This document shows, piece by piece, positions 34,157-44,940 of a stretch of DNA of 64,000 bases. Position 1 is the stretch's first letter, and every line of letters starts with the position of its first letter. The stretch covers positions 3,603,501 through 3,667,500 of the forward strand of contig NC_091971.1 in NCBI RefSeq assembly GCF_036711975.1, in the 5' to 3' direction. A program made the position numbers and the translations under genes. The notes beneath the pieces are model-generated. The model had not been told where the DNA came from. It did no database searches and saw only the letters and a program-made list of their open reading frames with translations. This DNA is from Onthophagus taurus (taxonomy: Eukaryota > Arthropoda > Insecta > Coleoptera > Scarabaeidae).

Positions 34157-35929
34157 TTAATCACAATAACAATAATTTTTTATATAATCATTATCAATAC
34201 ATCTACTTTGAGTTTGATATAAATTAATTCTTTTAATATCCCCAATGACCGTATAAACGATTTTGTTATCTTGAGACGCGAGGTTTACAAATGCCTCAAA
34301 TTGTGCATTACCAGGAAGAGTTTGAATCATGACGATAAAAAAAATACCCGATCCAATTCGTTTTTGGAAACGTCTCAAATTAATACTTCTCGCTGACAAC
34401 ACCTTATCCAATTGTAATTGTTTGCAATTAAACGGTAACATCTTGTTGATATATTCCACCAAAAATAACGCAATATCATAAATAATTGGAAGCTGTTTTG
34501 GGATTTCCCTAGAACTATGACAAGCACAATATTCTAATGGAATTTGGACATCTTCGCAAGAACGTGTTTCTGGAATCTTTCTAAATACACTTCTCCCATA
34601 ATTTTCCCTTAAATCATTAAATTTTGTATCGCTATTTAATTGAGCTAAAAATAATAAAGCTTTATGGATTTCTAAAGCAGTAGTCAATCTATATCTATTA
34701 ATTAGGTAGTTTGTGTAGCTATACTCGTAGATATTTTTGTAATTATCGGGGAAATAAAAAGAAATAAACGGCAATTTTTCTTCCAATGATCCTTGATGAG
34801 TAAGACGATGTGGTCCTAATCTTGCCCCATGATCGCTAAATACAACTATAACTGTATTATTAAGCACGTTTTTTATCGAAGGGTCATTAAAAAAACTTGC
34901 TAAGAGTTCATCGAAAATTTTTGGTTTCAAAATAACCCCCCGAGAAGTAATCGTTTTAAAAAAATAACCAAAAAATTTCAAATTATTACCACTCATTGTA
35001 TTAACAAAACTTTTTATATACTCCAAAAAAACTTTATAAGCTTCCCGTGTTCCCAAACAATCTGTAACATCTCCATTTTGGTCATTATCCTTTACAATTT
35101 CGGGTAAATACATAAAATAATCGAGATTATAATCGTCTTTATTCTCCATAATCCCCGCATCATCACCATACGCAGTTACATATTTATGTTTTTTAAAATA
35201 ATCCCATAAAAACACGCAATTATAATCAGTTCCGTTCTTTTTTAACTCCTCATCTGAACACCCCGTTAAAAATGGGAGCAAATTTAAGATAGTTTTTCGA
35301 GACTTTGCGTGATAACCAAATAATTCGCGGCTTTTTAATGATTCCAACACTTTTTTTGTTTTGGGGAATTGCCTGTAAAAATTTAATCGCGATAAACCAT
35401 CAAAACCGATCACCAAGACGTTAAAAGTATCGTTTCGTTTCATTTCGGATTTTAATCCTTTTTTAAGTGGGACAAACTCGAAATAATCCCTGTATATAGG
35501 TTCATTTTTATAGAAACACTCTACCAAAATAAATTCGTGCTTTCCAATGTTAGCTGAATTTATAAAATAAACACTTGGGCCAAATTTTATATTTTTATTC
35601 CAACCTAATTTTCGTGATACTCGATAAAACGGGGTATAACGACAAATAACTGAATCATCTTCAGGTAGGATCCCATAAAATCTCTTGGAGTTTTCTAAGA
35701 AATATATTGATGATGAAGTAGATCCCACCAAAGGGGGGCGACCATGATTACATTGCCCCAAATATAATTTATCTTGGAAATACTTCAATATCTCTGGATT
35801 GAATGGATTAAAATCAGGAATTTTGCATTCTTCAGTCTCAATGATGAAATTTTTTTCGTTATGTTCCACATCACGATTATTTAAGTATAAGATTGTTGAT
35901 ATTATGGGTATTAGAAACTGCTTTAACAT
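34157..35929 (-). CDS. DUF229 family protein, copy 3, with altered putative active-site motifs
   Basis: Single coding exon on the minus strand, 590 residues, opening with a hydrophobic signal or anchor (LKQFLIPIISTILYL). It keeps the family framework (ETEECKIPDFNP, CRYTPFYRV, YRDYFEFVP, FSDHGARLG with D367-H368, HQGSLEEKLP, CACHSS, final YCYCD). It differs at sites that copies 1 and 2 share: D-S-x-S-R becomes DGLSR (S to G at 178), SHD becomes SRG (residues 330-332), GDNTFPN becomes SRKTILN, and EDATWMG becomes DDAGIME. These fall in blocks expected to hold the nucleophile and metal ligands, so a non-catalytic role is likely, though the exact active-site residues of DUF229 are not firmly known to me. 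The frame is fully open, so it is probably a functional pseudoenzyme and not a pseudogene. It faces copies 1 and 2 in the opposite orientation. Confidence 0.85.
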   Translation of the reverse strand: MLKQFLIPIISTILYLNNRDVEHNEKNFIIETEECKIPDFNPFNPEILKYFQDKLYLGQCNHGRPPLVGSTSSSIYFLENSKRFYGILPEDDSVICRYTPFYRVSRKLGWNKNIKFGPSVYFINSANIGKHEFILVECFYKNEPIYRDYFEFVPLKKGLKSEMKRNDTFNVLVIGFDGLSRLNFYRQFPKTKKVLESLKSRELFGYHAKSRKTILNLLPFLTGCSDEELKKNGTDYNCVFLWDYFKKHKYVTAYGDDAGIMENKDDYNLDYFMYLPEIVKDNDQNGDVTDCLGTREAYKVFLEYIKSFVNTMSGNNLKFFGYFFKTITSRGVILKPKIFDELLASFFNDPSIKNVLNNTVIVVFSDHGARLGPHRLTHQGSLEEKLPFISFYFPDNYKNIYEYSYTNYLINRYRLTTALEIHKALLFLAQLNSDTKFNDLRENYGRSVFRKIPETRSCEDVQIPLEYCACHSSREIPKQLPIIYDIALFLVEYINKMLPFNCKQLQLDKVLSARSINLRRFQKRIGSGIFFIVMIQTLPGNAQFEAFVNLASQDNKIVYTVIGDIKRINLYQTQSRCIDNDYIKNYCYCD

Positions 35930-37396
35930 TGTTGTAGTATTTCGAACACAACTGCTTAAAATTTCGAGTTTTGTAGACGTTTATAGTATTAGAAAGCGTG
36001 GGGGGAATCAAGAATATCAAATTTTCTGACTAATTCTATGTAATCTTTTCTAGAAATTAACACACATATTTCTTATTAATCAAAGTGAATGAAAATAAAT
36101 AATCTTAAGAATTTTTAACTTCAGTATTAACAAGTAGATGAGGATATCAATAATTTCTATAGTCTATTGGGCGAAACTATACAAGAGTTATTCAAGAAAT
36201 AAATTCTGGTAATCCAGGATGGTATTAATGCAAATATGCATCAACTGTAGATGATACTTCTAGTATATTTGTACTCTTTTTAGAATAGCAGATGAGCAAA
36301 CCATCTCAAACCTCTCTTTTCAACCATATGTATAATAGTTTTTCATTGATATGTATAATAGATTTTCATTCTATTTTAAGTTCTTATTTCGAATTCTCTC
36401 CAATTTGGACACCTTTACACTCCTCATCCAAACCTCACAACCAACACTCTCGACCATAATCTTTCAAATCATGAGTTTTTCCAGATATTCTGGCTTTATA
36501 GACCTCGTTTTTGATTTCTGTCAAACCTTGTTAGTTCTAGTGCAAAATTAGAACTAACACTAGACCTAGAACTAGAAACATTCGGGTTTAGCCGCACGTC
36601 TCTTAAGACGGCTAAACCAGAATGATTCTAGTTCTAGGTCTAGTGTTAGTTCTAGTGCAAAACTAGAACTAACATTATGGTATGTGCAGATATGTGTTAT
36701 TAATCGAAATACCCATATCTTACATTATCATATCGCCTATATTATTTTTGACTCAATAAAAGTATAATGAGCTAAGAAATAAGATAATGAATTAGAATCT
36801 TTTTGGATTAAGGATAAACAAACATTCAATTGAGGTTAGAATGGAAATGTAAAATATAGAAATGTTATAGATATATATTTAATTGATATTGAGGCTGTAT
36901 TAAAAGCATTTTTAACTGTGTTTAATGTTAATATAATGTTAAACATTTATAAATATTTAATAATTTCAAAAAAATCCCCGCGCTATTTGGGTTGCCTAGT
37001 TCTGTATTGTCTAGATTTTTTAAAATAATTTTAAATAAATGAATCGTTTAAATAAATAAACTAAAATAATACGTTATTATTATAATCTTAACTTTATTTA
37101 CAATAAATAATTTAAACCCGCAATTTTATTTATATTTTTGATATCTTAAATGATTAAATTAATCAATTTGGATTGTTAGTGTAGATTTAGTTGCCTAACT
37201 TATTTTTCTATCAACCAATCAAATCCATCCACATGTTGGTTGACTTGTCTGTTAAAGTGTTAAAAGACATATCAGTACTAAATTTCCACTTTAAGTTATC
37301 TATCAAAAAGTAATAGGATACATTAAAAAGCCTGTGATATGTGGTACTAAGTGTGTTTAATAACGTTTGAAAGAAAAATATTAATCAGAACCTATA
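35930..37396. other. Intergenic repeats between DUF229 copy 3 and DNAJB11
   Basis: 36376-36500 is a partial copy of the 518-bp unit at 33-34 kb (TCTCCAATTTGGACACCTTT, ATCTTTCAAATCATGAGTTT). It is followed directly by a complete hairpin element at 36529-36675. The remaining sequence is AT-rich with no coding potential. Confidence 0.6.
36529..36675. repeat. Complete palindromic hairpin element (147 bp)
   Basis: The core GGGTTTAGCCGCACGTCTC-TTAAGACGGCTAAACC folds on itself. The arms extend outward through TCTAGTTCTAGGTCTAGTG to a second short palindrome, TTCTAGTGCAAAACTAGAA, at each end, so nearly the whole element can form one hairpin of about 60 bp. It is the best isolated example of the family clustered at 57.2-59.4 kb; partial copies are at about 33370, 33890, 39540-39760, 52250-52330, 53465-53565 and 62595-62725. 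Confidence 0.88.
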
Positions 37397-38529
37397 ATGA
37401 ATCTTTCAAACGGATCAGCGTTTCTTCTTCTAAATCTTTTCTTATTAACGTTAAGTTCAGTATTAGCCGGACGAGACTTTTATAAAATATTGGGTGTATC
37501 AAAAAGTGCTAGTTTACACGAAATTAAAAAAGCGTATCGTCGCTTAGCCAAAGAACTCCATCCCGATAAAAATAAAGACGATGAGAACGCTGCCACAAAG
37601 TTTCAAGATTTAGGGGCAGCTTACGAAGTTCTCTCAGACGAAGAAAAACGTAAAAAATATGACAGATGTGGCGAGGATTGTCTTCAAAAAGACGGTATGA
37701 TGGATAACGGATTCGATCCGTTTGCAAGCTTTTTCGGCGATTTCGGTTTTCATTTTGGTGGTAACGAACAACAAAATGAAACTCCTCGTGGTGCGAACGT
37801 GGTTATTGACGTGATGGTTACTTTAGAAGACCTTTATAGCGGTACTTTTATTGAAATTACTCGAAATAAACCAGTTATGAAACAAACTAAAGGGACAAGG
37901 AAGTGTAATTGTCGCCAAGAGATGATTACAAGGAATTTGGGGCCCGGTCGGTTCCAAATGATGCAACAAACGGTTTGTGATGAATGTCCAAATGTTAAAT
38001 TAGTAAATGAAGAGAGAATTTTGGAGATGGAGGTCGAACCTGGGATGATTGATGGGCAAGAAACTAAATTTGTCGCGGAAGGTGAACCCCATCTTGATGG
38101 AGAACCTGGTGATCTTATTTTAAAAATTAAAACTCAACCACATCCTATTTTTGAACGACGAGGAGATGATTTGTATACTAATATTACTATATCTTTACAG
38201 GTTTGTAATTGTTAATAAATTTAAGAACATCTCATTAATTTCTATTTTTGTAGGATGCTTTAGTTGGATTTACTTTAGAATTAGCACATTTAGATGGTCA
38301 CCTTGTCTCAATAACGAGGGATAAAGTAACATGGCCCGGGGCGAGGATTCGTAAGAAAGGCGAAGGAATGCCAAATTATGAAGACAACAATTTGCATGGA
38401 ACTTTATACATAACGTTCGATGTTGAATTCCCCAAACAAGAATTTTCTGAAGAAGAAAAAGAACAACTAGCTAAATTACTTAACCAACATTCAAAGAACA
38501 AGATTTATAATGGATTGAGAGGTTTTTGA
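37397..38529 (+). CDS. DNAJB11: DnaJ homologue of the ER lumen, DNAJB11/ERdj3
   Basis: ER-luminal Hsp40 co-chaperone that delivers unfolded clients to BiP. Two exons, 37397-38200 and 38254-38529, split by a 53-bp phase-0 intron; 359 residues, matching the roughly 358 of vertebrate DNAJB11. The signal peptide is about residues 1-24. The J domain begins at [14 protein letters not shown] with the HPD motif at 55-57 (ELHPDKNK). A Gly/Phe-rich linker ([18 protein letters not shown]) follows, then the C-terminal peptide-binding domain with the small cysteine cluster typical of ERdj3 (KCNC, CDEC). The second exon covers [16 protein letters not shown] to the end. All family hallmarks are intact. The Drosophila orthologue is shriveled (shv). 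It is not functionally linked to its neighbours as far as can be seen. Confidence 0.95.
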
Positions 38530-38689
38530 GTGTATTTATCAGATTAATGATAAGATACTCTAGTTAAAATTTTCGACATTTCTTGTACATAATTTTCCTT
38601 TTGTATGTGTGTTGTATATCAATGTAAGGGTATTATTATAAAAGTATATATGAAAAAAATATGAATAGTGTGAATTTAAAAGAAATTTT

Positions 38690-40066
38690 ATTTATTTGTC
38701 ATCCAAAAGCCTGATTAATGTCATCTTTTTTGATATGATTTTTTCCCTGTTTTCTTTTTTGTGATATGAAATGTTGGATATAATAAATTTGTTTAAGTCA
38801 CATTTTTTTCGTTTTATTTGTTTAAGATAAATTATAATCTTATAATATTTAAATTTGACAATATTACTATGAAAGTTAGGCAACACAAATGTCATATTAA
38901 TTATTTATGAAATTATGACATTAATAATAATAATCGTTTTTTTTTAACTAAAATCAATATTAGTACGAGAAAATTATGATTGATTAACTTAATGTGTTTG
39001 CATAATGCAAACATATTTTTTTCCTCGTTTTTTTTAGGATTTAAAAAGAATTCACAAAGAATGTTTAAGCTTTACCAACGCAGTTTTATTTCGTCATCTT
39101 TGAAACCTTCGATTGCAATCGGAATGTTTTCTGGAATATTCTCTATAATTTCTTCACAGCAAAAATTGTTTTTAAAAATTATTTAAATTTTAACTTTTTT
39201 GAGGTATTCCTATTTTCTGTTTATTTTTGTAATATTAAATGTTGAAGATAATAAATTTATTTAATCTACATTTTTTTCGTTTTATTTCTTTAAGATAAAT
39301 TAAAATCTGGTGTAAATTAAACAATAAAAAGTAATTAACAACATTACCATGAAAGTTAGGCAACACTAATGTCATATTAATTATGTATTTAAAATAAAAA
39401 AGCATATTTATTGATACTAATTGTAATTATACTAAAGAATTTAATGTTTCGATTTCCTTTATTTGATTAAAATCAATATTAGTATGAGAAAGTGATTAGT
39501 TCTACTTTTCGTTCAATAAAAATATACCACAATCTAAAGCAAAATGCATTTAAAACTAGAACTAATTAGAATATTTCTAGTTCTAGGTCTAGTATTAATT
39601 CTAGTTTTAGTGCAATAAAAATATGTAATATAGTAATATCTTATGTTAACTAGCGCTACATACCACTATCACTATAACTAACATTAGACTTTAAGAGACG
39701 CACGATTAAACCCGAATATTTCTGGTTCTAGGTATAGTGTTAGTTTTACTTTACTTTCAATAAGAATATACTACAATTTAACACTAAATACATTTAAGAT
39801 TAGAATTCAAAAATTAGAAAAACTAGAAAAATTAAAGTTAGGCAACACAAATGTCACTAATGTCATTTTAATTATGTATTTAAAATAAAAAAATAAGTTT
39901 ATTGATACTAATTGTAATTATACTATACAATTGAATGCTTCGATTTCCGTTCTTTGACTAAAATCAATATTAGTATGAGAAAATTATGATTGATGTGTTT
40001 GCACAATGGAAAAAATATTTTCTGTTTTTCCCCCTATTTTTATGGTTCAAAAGGAATTCATAAAGA
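38690..40066 (+). repeat. Triplicated upstream region of gustatory receptor 2
   Basis: Three partly overlapping copies precede the receptor: about 38790-39187, 39265-39500 and 39835-40066. Shared landmarks are ATGAAAGTTAGGCAACAC, TGTCATATTAATTAT, AAAATCAATATTAGTA and, in the first and third copies, AAAGAATGTTTAAGCTTTAC, which is the start of the receptor. The second copy lacks the coding start and ends in a hairpin-family fragment (39540-39760). Confidence 0.8.
39061..39186 (+). pseudogene. Orphan first-exon fragment of a gustatory receptor
   Basis: Encodes MFKLYQRSFISSSLKPSIAI and about 20 further residues, then stops. It matches the first codons of the intact receptor starting at 40067 (MFKLYQRNSSISSSLKPLIS). 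No downstream exons follow before the next repeat copy. It arose with the local duplication of the receptor's 5' region and cannot encode a receptor. Confidence 0.75.
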
Positions 40067-41382
40067 ATGTTTAAGCTTTACCAACGTAATTCTTCTATTT
40101 CGTCATCTTTGAAACCTTTGATTTCAATCGGGAAATTTTTTGGAATATTCCCTGAAATTTATACTGACAAAGAAAATGTTTTTAAAAATTATTTCAAATT
40201 CCCCTTTTTACATTGGTGCTTAAATTTCTTAATTATCTCTGTGTATTGTTGCTTTTCTCTTATTTATAACACACATAATTCAAAAGGTATCAAATTGTAA
40301 TTTATAATTTCCACGAAACTATTTGCTGCCTTTTTAGTTATTTTAAATAATTTAGGTTCGTTAATATTTTTGGTAAGTTTATTACGCCTTTCAAGCAAAT
40401 GGAAAGATATTAATCATAAATGGAACCAATTAGAGAATCGAATAATTATTTTTCAAAGGAAATCGTTAAACAACCAAAAAATCCTCTTTAATCTAATATT
40501 GTTAACTTTTATCGTCCTCTTTCTAAGTAAAATTAATTAACGAAGTAAGTAATCAATAAATAATTCTTATTTTTTAGTGAATCATATTATCATCATATCT
40601 GGGAGAACCCCCCTTCATAATTTATCAATTAAATCCTTTTATTTAAACATTTTCAACGAGATTTTCACAAAAACTGAATACACATTAACAAAAGCTTTAT
40701 TTATACACGTAAGTAACATTTAATACACCCACTTTAATATATTAATCTTTTAATTTATAGATTTCTCAATTATTAATCGAATTTATCTGGCAATTCGTCT
40801 CTTATTACATAATTTTGATCTCGTTATCTTTAAAAAATCAATTCCAACAAATTAATAACCACTTTTTGGGCATCAAAAAACCGGATCAATACGAAATTAT
40901 AAAACTACATCAAATTCTAAATAATTTATCCTCGTTTTCTACATTATTAAATCAAGAATTCTCAATTATTTTATTAGTTACTTTTGGGGGAAACACATTA
41001 TTTGCTTCTTACATCCTTTTTGAAAACAGAACCAATCAAAACATCAATTTTTTCCTCATATTTTTCAATACAATCTTCGTTACTTATTGTACTTCGTCTA
41101 TACACAAAGAAAATCAAAGAATTTGCGATTATTTGCATACATTTCCCACTGATTTTTGTTACGACGAGGTGATTAAATCATTTTAACCCAATTTTAATGT
41201 TTTAATTAAATTTTTTTTAGATTGAACAAATAGTAACCGAATTATCAATAAATCCGATTTCTTTTAATTTATTGCACATATACACAATAACGAAACAAAC
41301 AAATTTAAGCATTTTAAGCACAATAATTGTGTTACAATTACTTTTAATTGAATTTAAAAAATTTGAATTTAGTGACATTTAG
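40067..41382 (+). CDS. Gustatory receptor-like protein, copy 2 (diverged)
   Basis: Five exons fit by frame and splice signals: 40067-40286, 40338-40526, 40578-40708, 40761-41168 and 41221-41382; introns are all 51-52 bp; 369 residues. Hydrophobic segments are spread as in 7tm_7 receptors (FLHWCLNFLIISVYCC, LGSLIFLVSLLRL, LLTFIVLFL, WQFVSYYIILISLSL, FFLIFFNTIFVTY). The end, LSILSTIIVLQLLLIEF, aligns with the TYhhhhhQF signature but has VL for TY and E for Q. Length, intron placement near the C-terminus and topology support a Gr. The degenerate signature and low similarity to the 11.3-kb receptor leave room for a relaxed or specialised receptor. The gene looks intact, and its 5' region has been duplicated upstream. 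It ends 245 bp before TMCO1. Confidence 0.72.
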
Positions 41383-41627
41383 TTTTTCCCGCCAAAAAAA
41401 TTACATCGAAAGTTTTATTTTTAATTTTTTTAATTTAAACTTTATCAGTTTTATCTAACCAAAATAATCCGATTAAAATTAAAATAATTAATTAAATAAT
41501 AATAATCGAGTTCTAATAATTTAAATTAAGTGACATCAGTGACGTTTCACTAACCTAAAAATTCACTCTGTCATTATTGTAGATTTGACGTATTAATTTT
41601 TAATTTATTTTTCTTAAATTAAGAAAA

Positions 41628-42294
41628 ATGTGGGCAGATACGCTTCTTATCGTTTTTATTTCAATTTGTACGGCTCTTCTCGGAGAGGGTTTAACTTGGT
41701 TGATGGTGTATCGTACAGAAAAATATCAAAAATTAAAAACTGAGGTTGAAAAGCAAAGTAAGAAATGTAAGTAGATTTAAATGATCTTATGTAATTGAAG
41801 AACTTAATAAAATCTTTTTGTAGTGGAAAAGCGTAAAGAAACCCATGGGGAATCAATTTATAAACAGGTTAAAAAGAAAATTGAGAGGCAAGAGGAGCGA
41901 TTAAAAATTAATAGTAGAGATTTATCTTTGGTTAAAATGAAATCAATGTTTGCCATTGGATTTGCATTCACTGCTTTACTTAGTATGTTTAATAATATGT
42001 AGGTTTTTTTTTGTTATTATCTTTTTGTTGGTTTTTGATTTATCCTAACTTTTTAGTTTTGATGGGAGAGTTGTGGCAAGATTACCATTTGTACCAATTG
42101 TTTGGGTGCAAGGTTTAAGTCATAGGAATCTTCCAGGCGAAGATTACACTGAATGTTCGTTTATATTCCTTTACATTTTATGTACTATGTCAATCAGGCA
42201 AAATATTCAAAAAATGTTGGGATTTGCGCCATCAAGAGCTGCTTCTAAACAAGGAAATACATTCTTTGGTCAAAATGCAGGACAATTTAAATGA
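41628..42294 (+). CDS. TMCO1: TMCO1, ER calcium-load-activated calcium channel
   Basis: Multi-pass ER membrane protein that prevents calcium overfilling of the ER and is also part of a ribosome-associated translocon complex. Three exons, 41628-41766, 41824-41998 and 42057-42294, with 57- and 58-bp introns; 183 residues (about 188 in vertebrates). It is near-identical to the conserved family: MWADTLLIVFISICTALLGE, then VYRTEKYQKLK, the coiled coil EVEKQSKKLEKRKE and KKKIERQEERLK, MKSMFAIGFAFTALLSMFN, FDGRVVARLPF, QGLSHRNLPG, and CSFIFLYILCTMSIRQNIQK to the C-terminus LGFAPSRAASKQG. Upstream (41531-41600) are TGACATCAGTGACG, CTAACCTAAA and TTTGACG, motifs also seen near other starts in this window. 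Its 3' end converges on FOXRED1, 103 bp away. Confidence 0.97.
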
Positions 42295-42397
42295 AAGCAC
42301 AACAAAGATAGTTTGATTCATAAATTTTATTTTTATTTTGTACATTATTTATAAAAGTACCTCATTAAAAATCGAGGTGTTAATTTGTATTTATAAT

Positions 42398-44073
42398 TTA
42401 TACAATACAAGCTTCTAACATTGGTTTATCAACTATTAATCGATCAAATCCAAACCTTGTTAAACCTATAGTTTGGAAATCACCATCTAAAATTAATTCA
42501 GCTATTGCTCTTCCTACAGCGGGGGCTTGTTGAATACCTAAACAAAAATATTGGTTATTTTAACCCAATTTTAATTGATTCATTCTTACCATGACCACTA
42601 AATCCTGTGGCTAGATACACATTGTGATAATAAGGATGTGGCCCAATAATTCCATTTTCATCATAACAATTATAATCATAAAATCCACTCCACGCGCTTC
42701 TTACCTATTTTTTTTTTATTTAATTAGTTTTTAAATTAATAAACAATTTTTTTTTAACTTACTTTAACACTATTAAAAGCTGGAACTCGATGGGCTAAAA
42801 TAGGCCAAATTTTTTCATCAAAATAAACATGATCAACATCTAAATTATCAGTGGTAGGCTCTTCATTGGGTAAAGGTGATAAACCTCCAATAAAAGTTCC
42901 CCCATACCCATCTCGTCTAAAATAAGCCCCTGTATAATCAATAGTCATAGGGGTATTAATTCCAGGACATTCTTCATTACACGAAAAACAATAAACATAA
43001 CGTTTTCGTTTCTCTACAGGAAGTGGGATTGATAAAATTCCTTGTCCTGTACCAATTCGGGCTAGTTTAGCAATTTCACCAGAATCAGCCCCACCAGCAA
43101 GAATTATTAAAGCGAATTGTATTGATTTGTGTTCTCCATTTGGTAGTTTTATTATTGCCTCATCCATCGATTCATAAGTACCTTCTTCAACTCCATCAAC
43201 TGTAATATCATGTTTCTTTTCAAAAGTGAAATCAACCAATTCACCAGTTATGTATTGAGCCCCTGCATTCATTGCTCCTCTTTTCATTATACAAAGCATA
43301 GCCCAGGGGTCAAACCAACCTTCTTTTTCTAAACCTAAACATCCTGCTTCGACATCATCAACATTCATCCATGGAAATCTAAATCAAAAAACACTTTATG
43401 AGTTATTTTATGATTGTAATTTAAATTTATTACCTTGCTTTTAATTCATTTCTTGATAAAATAACATTATAAGCGCCAAGATCTCTTTGTAATTTAGAAT
43501 TATCTATTAATTGTTGAGCTCCTTGCTCGCTTGCCAACATTAAATAACCATTTGGGGTGAAATAAACATCTGCGTCATTACCAAAACGTTTTTTTAAGTT
43601 ACGAATAAATTCAGCTCCAAATAAAGACATTTGTATGTTTTCAGGGAGAGAAAATTGTTGTCTAAGACCTCCAACAGATAAAACTGTTGAACTTTTTGCA
43701 TACTAAAATAAGACAAAGTTAATTAAAATTCTCTTAATTAAAAATTTCTTACCGTTGGATCTTTCTCAATAACAGCTAAATTGACTCCTTTTAATCCAGA
43801 TTTTTCTTTAATCCAATAAGCGATTGAAGTTCCAATAGCACCTCCACCAACAACCAAAATATCAACGTGCCTAGGAAAGATATTATCTAACCCACCAACC
43901 TGATTAGCATCATTAAATTTAGCAGGTATCCTTCGAAAATCATCTTTTAATATCCTCCAAGTCCTCGAAAGCGGATTTTCAAATTTTAATTTTATAGAAG
44001 TAGTGTGTACGTTCTTTGAATTTTTTAATAAAATCGTTCTACATAAACGCTCAATATTCTTTGTTGTATACAT
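42398..44073 (-). CDS. FOXRED1: FOXRED1, FAD-dependent oxidoreductase for mitochondrial complex I assembly
   Basis: Mitochondrial DAO-fold flavoprotein needed for late assembly of respiratory complex I. Five exons on the minus strand: 44073-43753, 43702-43434, 43378-42763, 42704-42590 and 42537-42398, all GT-AG and in phase; 486 residues, the same length as the human protein. The N-terminus is basic and Ser/Thr-rich, as for a mitochondrial presequence. The FAD-binding motif is VDILVVGGGAIGTSIAYW (GxGxxG-type, about residue 70). Other family blocks: GGLRQQFSLPENIQMS, WMNVDDVEAGCLGLEKEGWF, GGADSGEIAKLA, GGTFIGGLSP, RSAWSGFYDYNCYDENGIIG, and the final YLATGFSGHGIQQAPAVGRA. No missing motif was seen. 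The upstream 44158-44205 region carries GGTTAGGATCGG and TGTCAAATGTCAGG. Confidence 0.96.
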
Positions 44074-44154
44074 TTTAATATTCACAGATTAATTATTCAG
44101 AATTGATCATTAAAGTCGTTTAAAAGATTTCATTATCAAATTGATTTTTTTTTA

Positions 44155-44206
44155 GTTTTAAGGTTAGGATCGGTTTTATAGGTTATGTCAAATGTCAGGA
44201 GAAAGT
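44155..44206 (-). promoter_or_regulatory. Candidate FOXRED1 promoter motifs
   Basis: Within 130 bp upstream of the ATG lie AAGGTTAGGATCGG and TGTCAAATGTCAGG. The same word pair (GAGGTTAG or its complement plus TGTCA/TGACA) occurs near the starts of Agpat3, TMCO1 and the small gene at 14.1 kb. No TATA box is apparent. Function is inferred only from recurrence and position. Confidence 0.35.
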
Positions 44207-44940
44207 AATTAATATCCTTTTGCGATTATCTTCGAATATATAGATGTGAAATAAAATTTTTATTGTTCGATTTGTTTAATATTAGATTAATATAATACGA
44301 CTTCTATTTATGTTATACTTTTAAAATTGCGTAATCCAAAAATTATGTGATAAACACGCGGTTATCCGGTTTTGACAAATAAGTTAAATGAGAAGATTAT
44401 GAGAAAAGGTATTCTTATATATGAAAAATGTATTTTTAAGTAAACGTACTCTAATAAATAGTGTTAATAGGTTTAATTAAAGAATGAATTTAAATTTAAT
44501 TTAAAAAATTTATTGGTAGTGAGATAAAAGAGGAATCTGTAATAATTGAGGATTTTGATTAAAAATTTGATTTAATTTTTTGTTTGTAGATGGCGCTAAT
44601 TGATATACTTTAAAGTATTTCAGTGATTTAATATTCTTGTATTTATAATTACTTTGGATTACATGATTTCTCATCTTCTAACATACGACGATGTTAGAAT
44701 TAATCGATTAATTAATTATGTAATCATTAAAACTAATTCTTTTCTTTGAATTGATAACCAACATTTTAATTAAACCAACATCCTTTTTGGTAGACCATCT
44801 GATAAAGTTGCGGCGAACCTTCCTGTATTGATAACATTTAACGGTTTATGATATTATAAAGTAAGAAATTCTTGACGGATACGTTTTGTGTTAGATTATA
44901 TTTAGTGTAAGCAAAATCACTTTGTAGTGTTAGAAAAAAA
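44207..44940 (+). other. Intergenic region upstream of the neprilysin-like gene
   Basis: About 730 bp of AT-rich sequence with no gene or repeat recognised. The first 130 bp adjoin the FOXRED1 promoter; the last part (44860-44940) is presumably the 5' UTR of the next gene. Confidence 0.45.
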
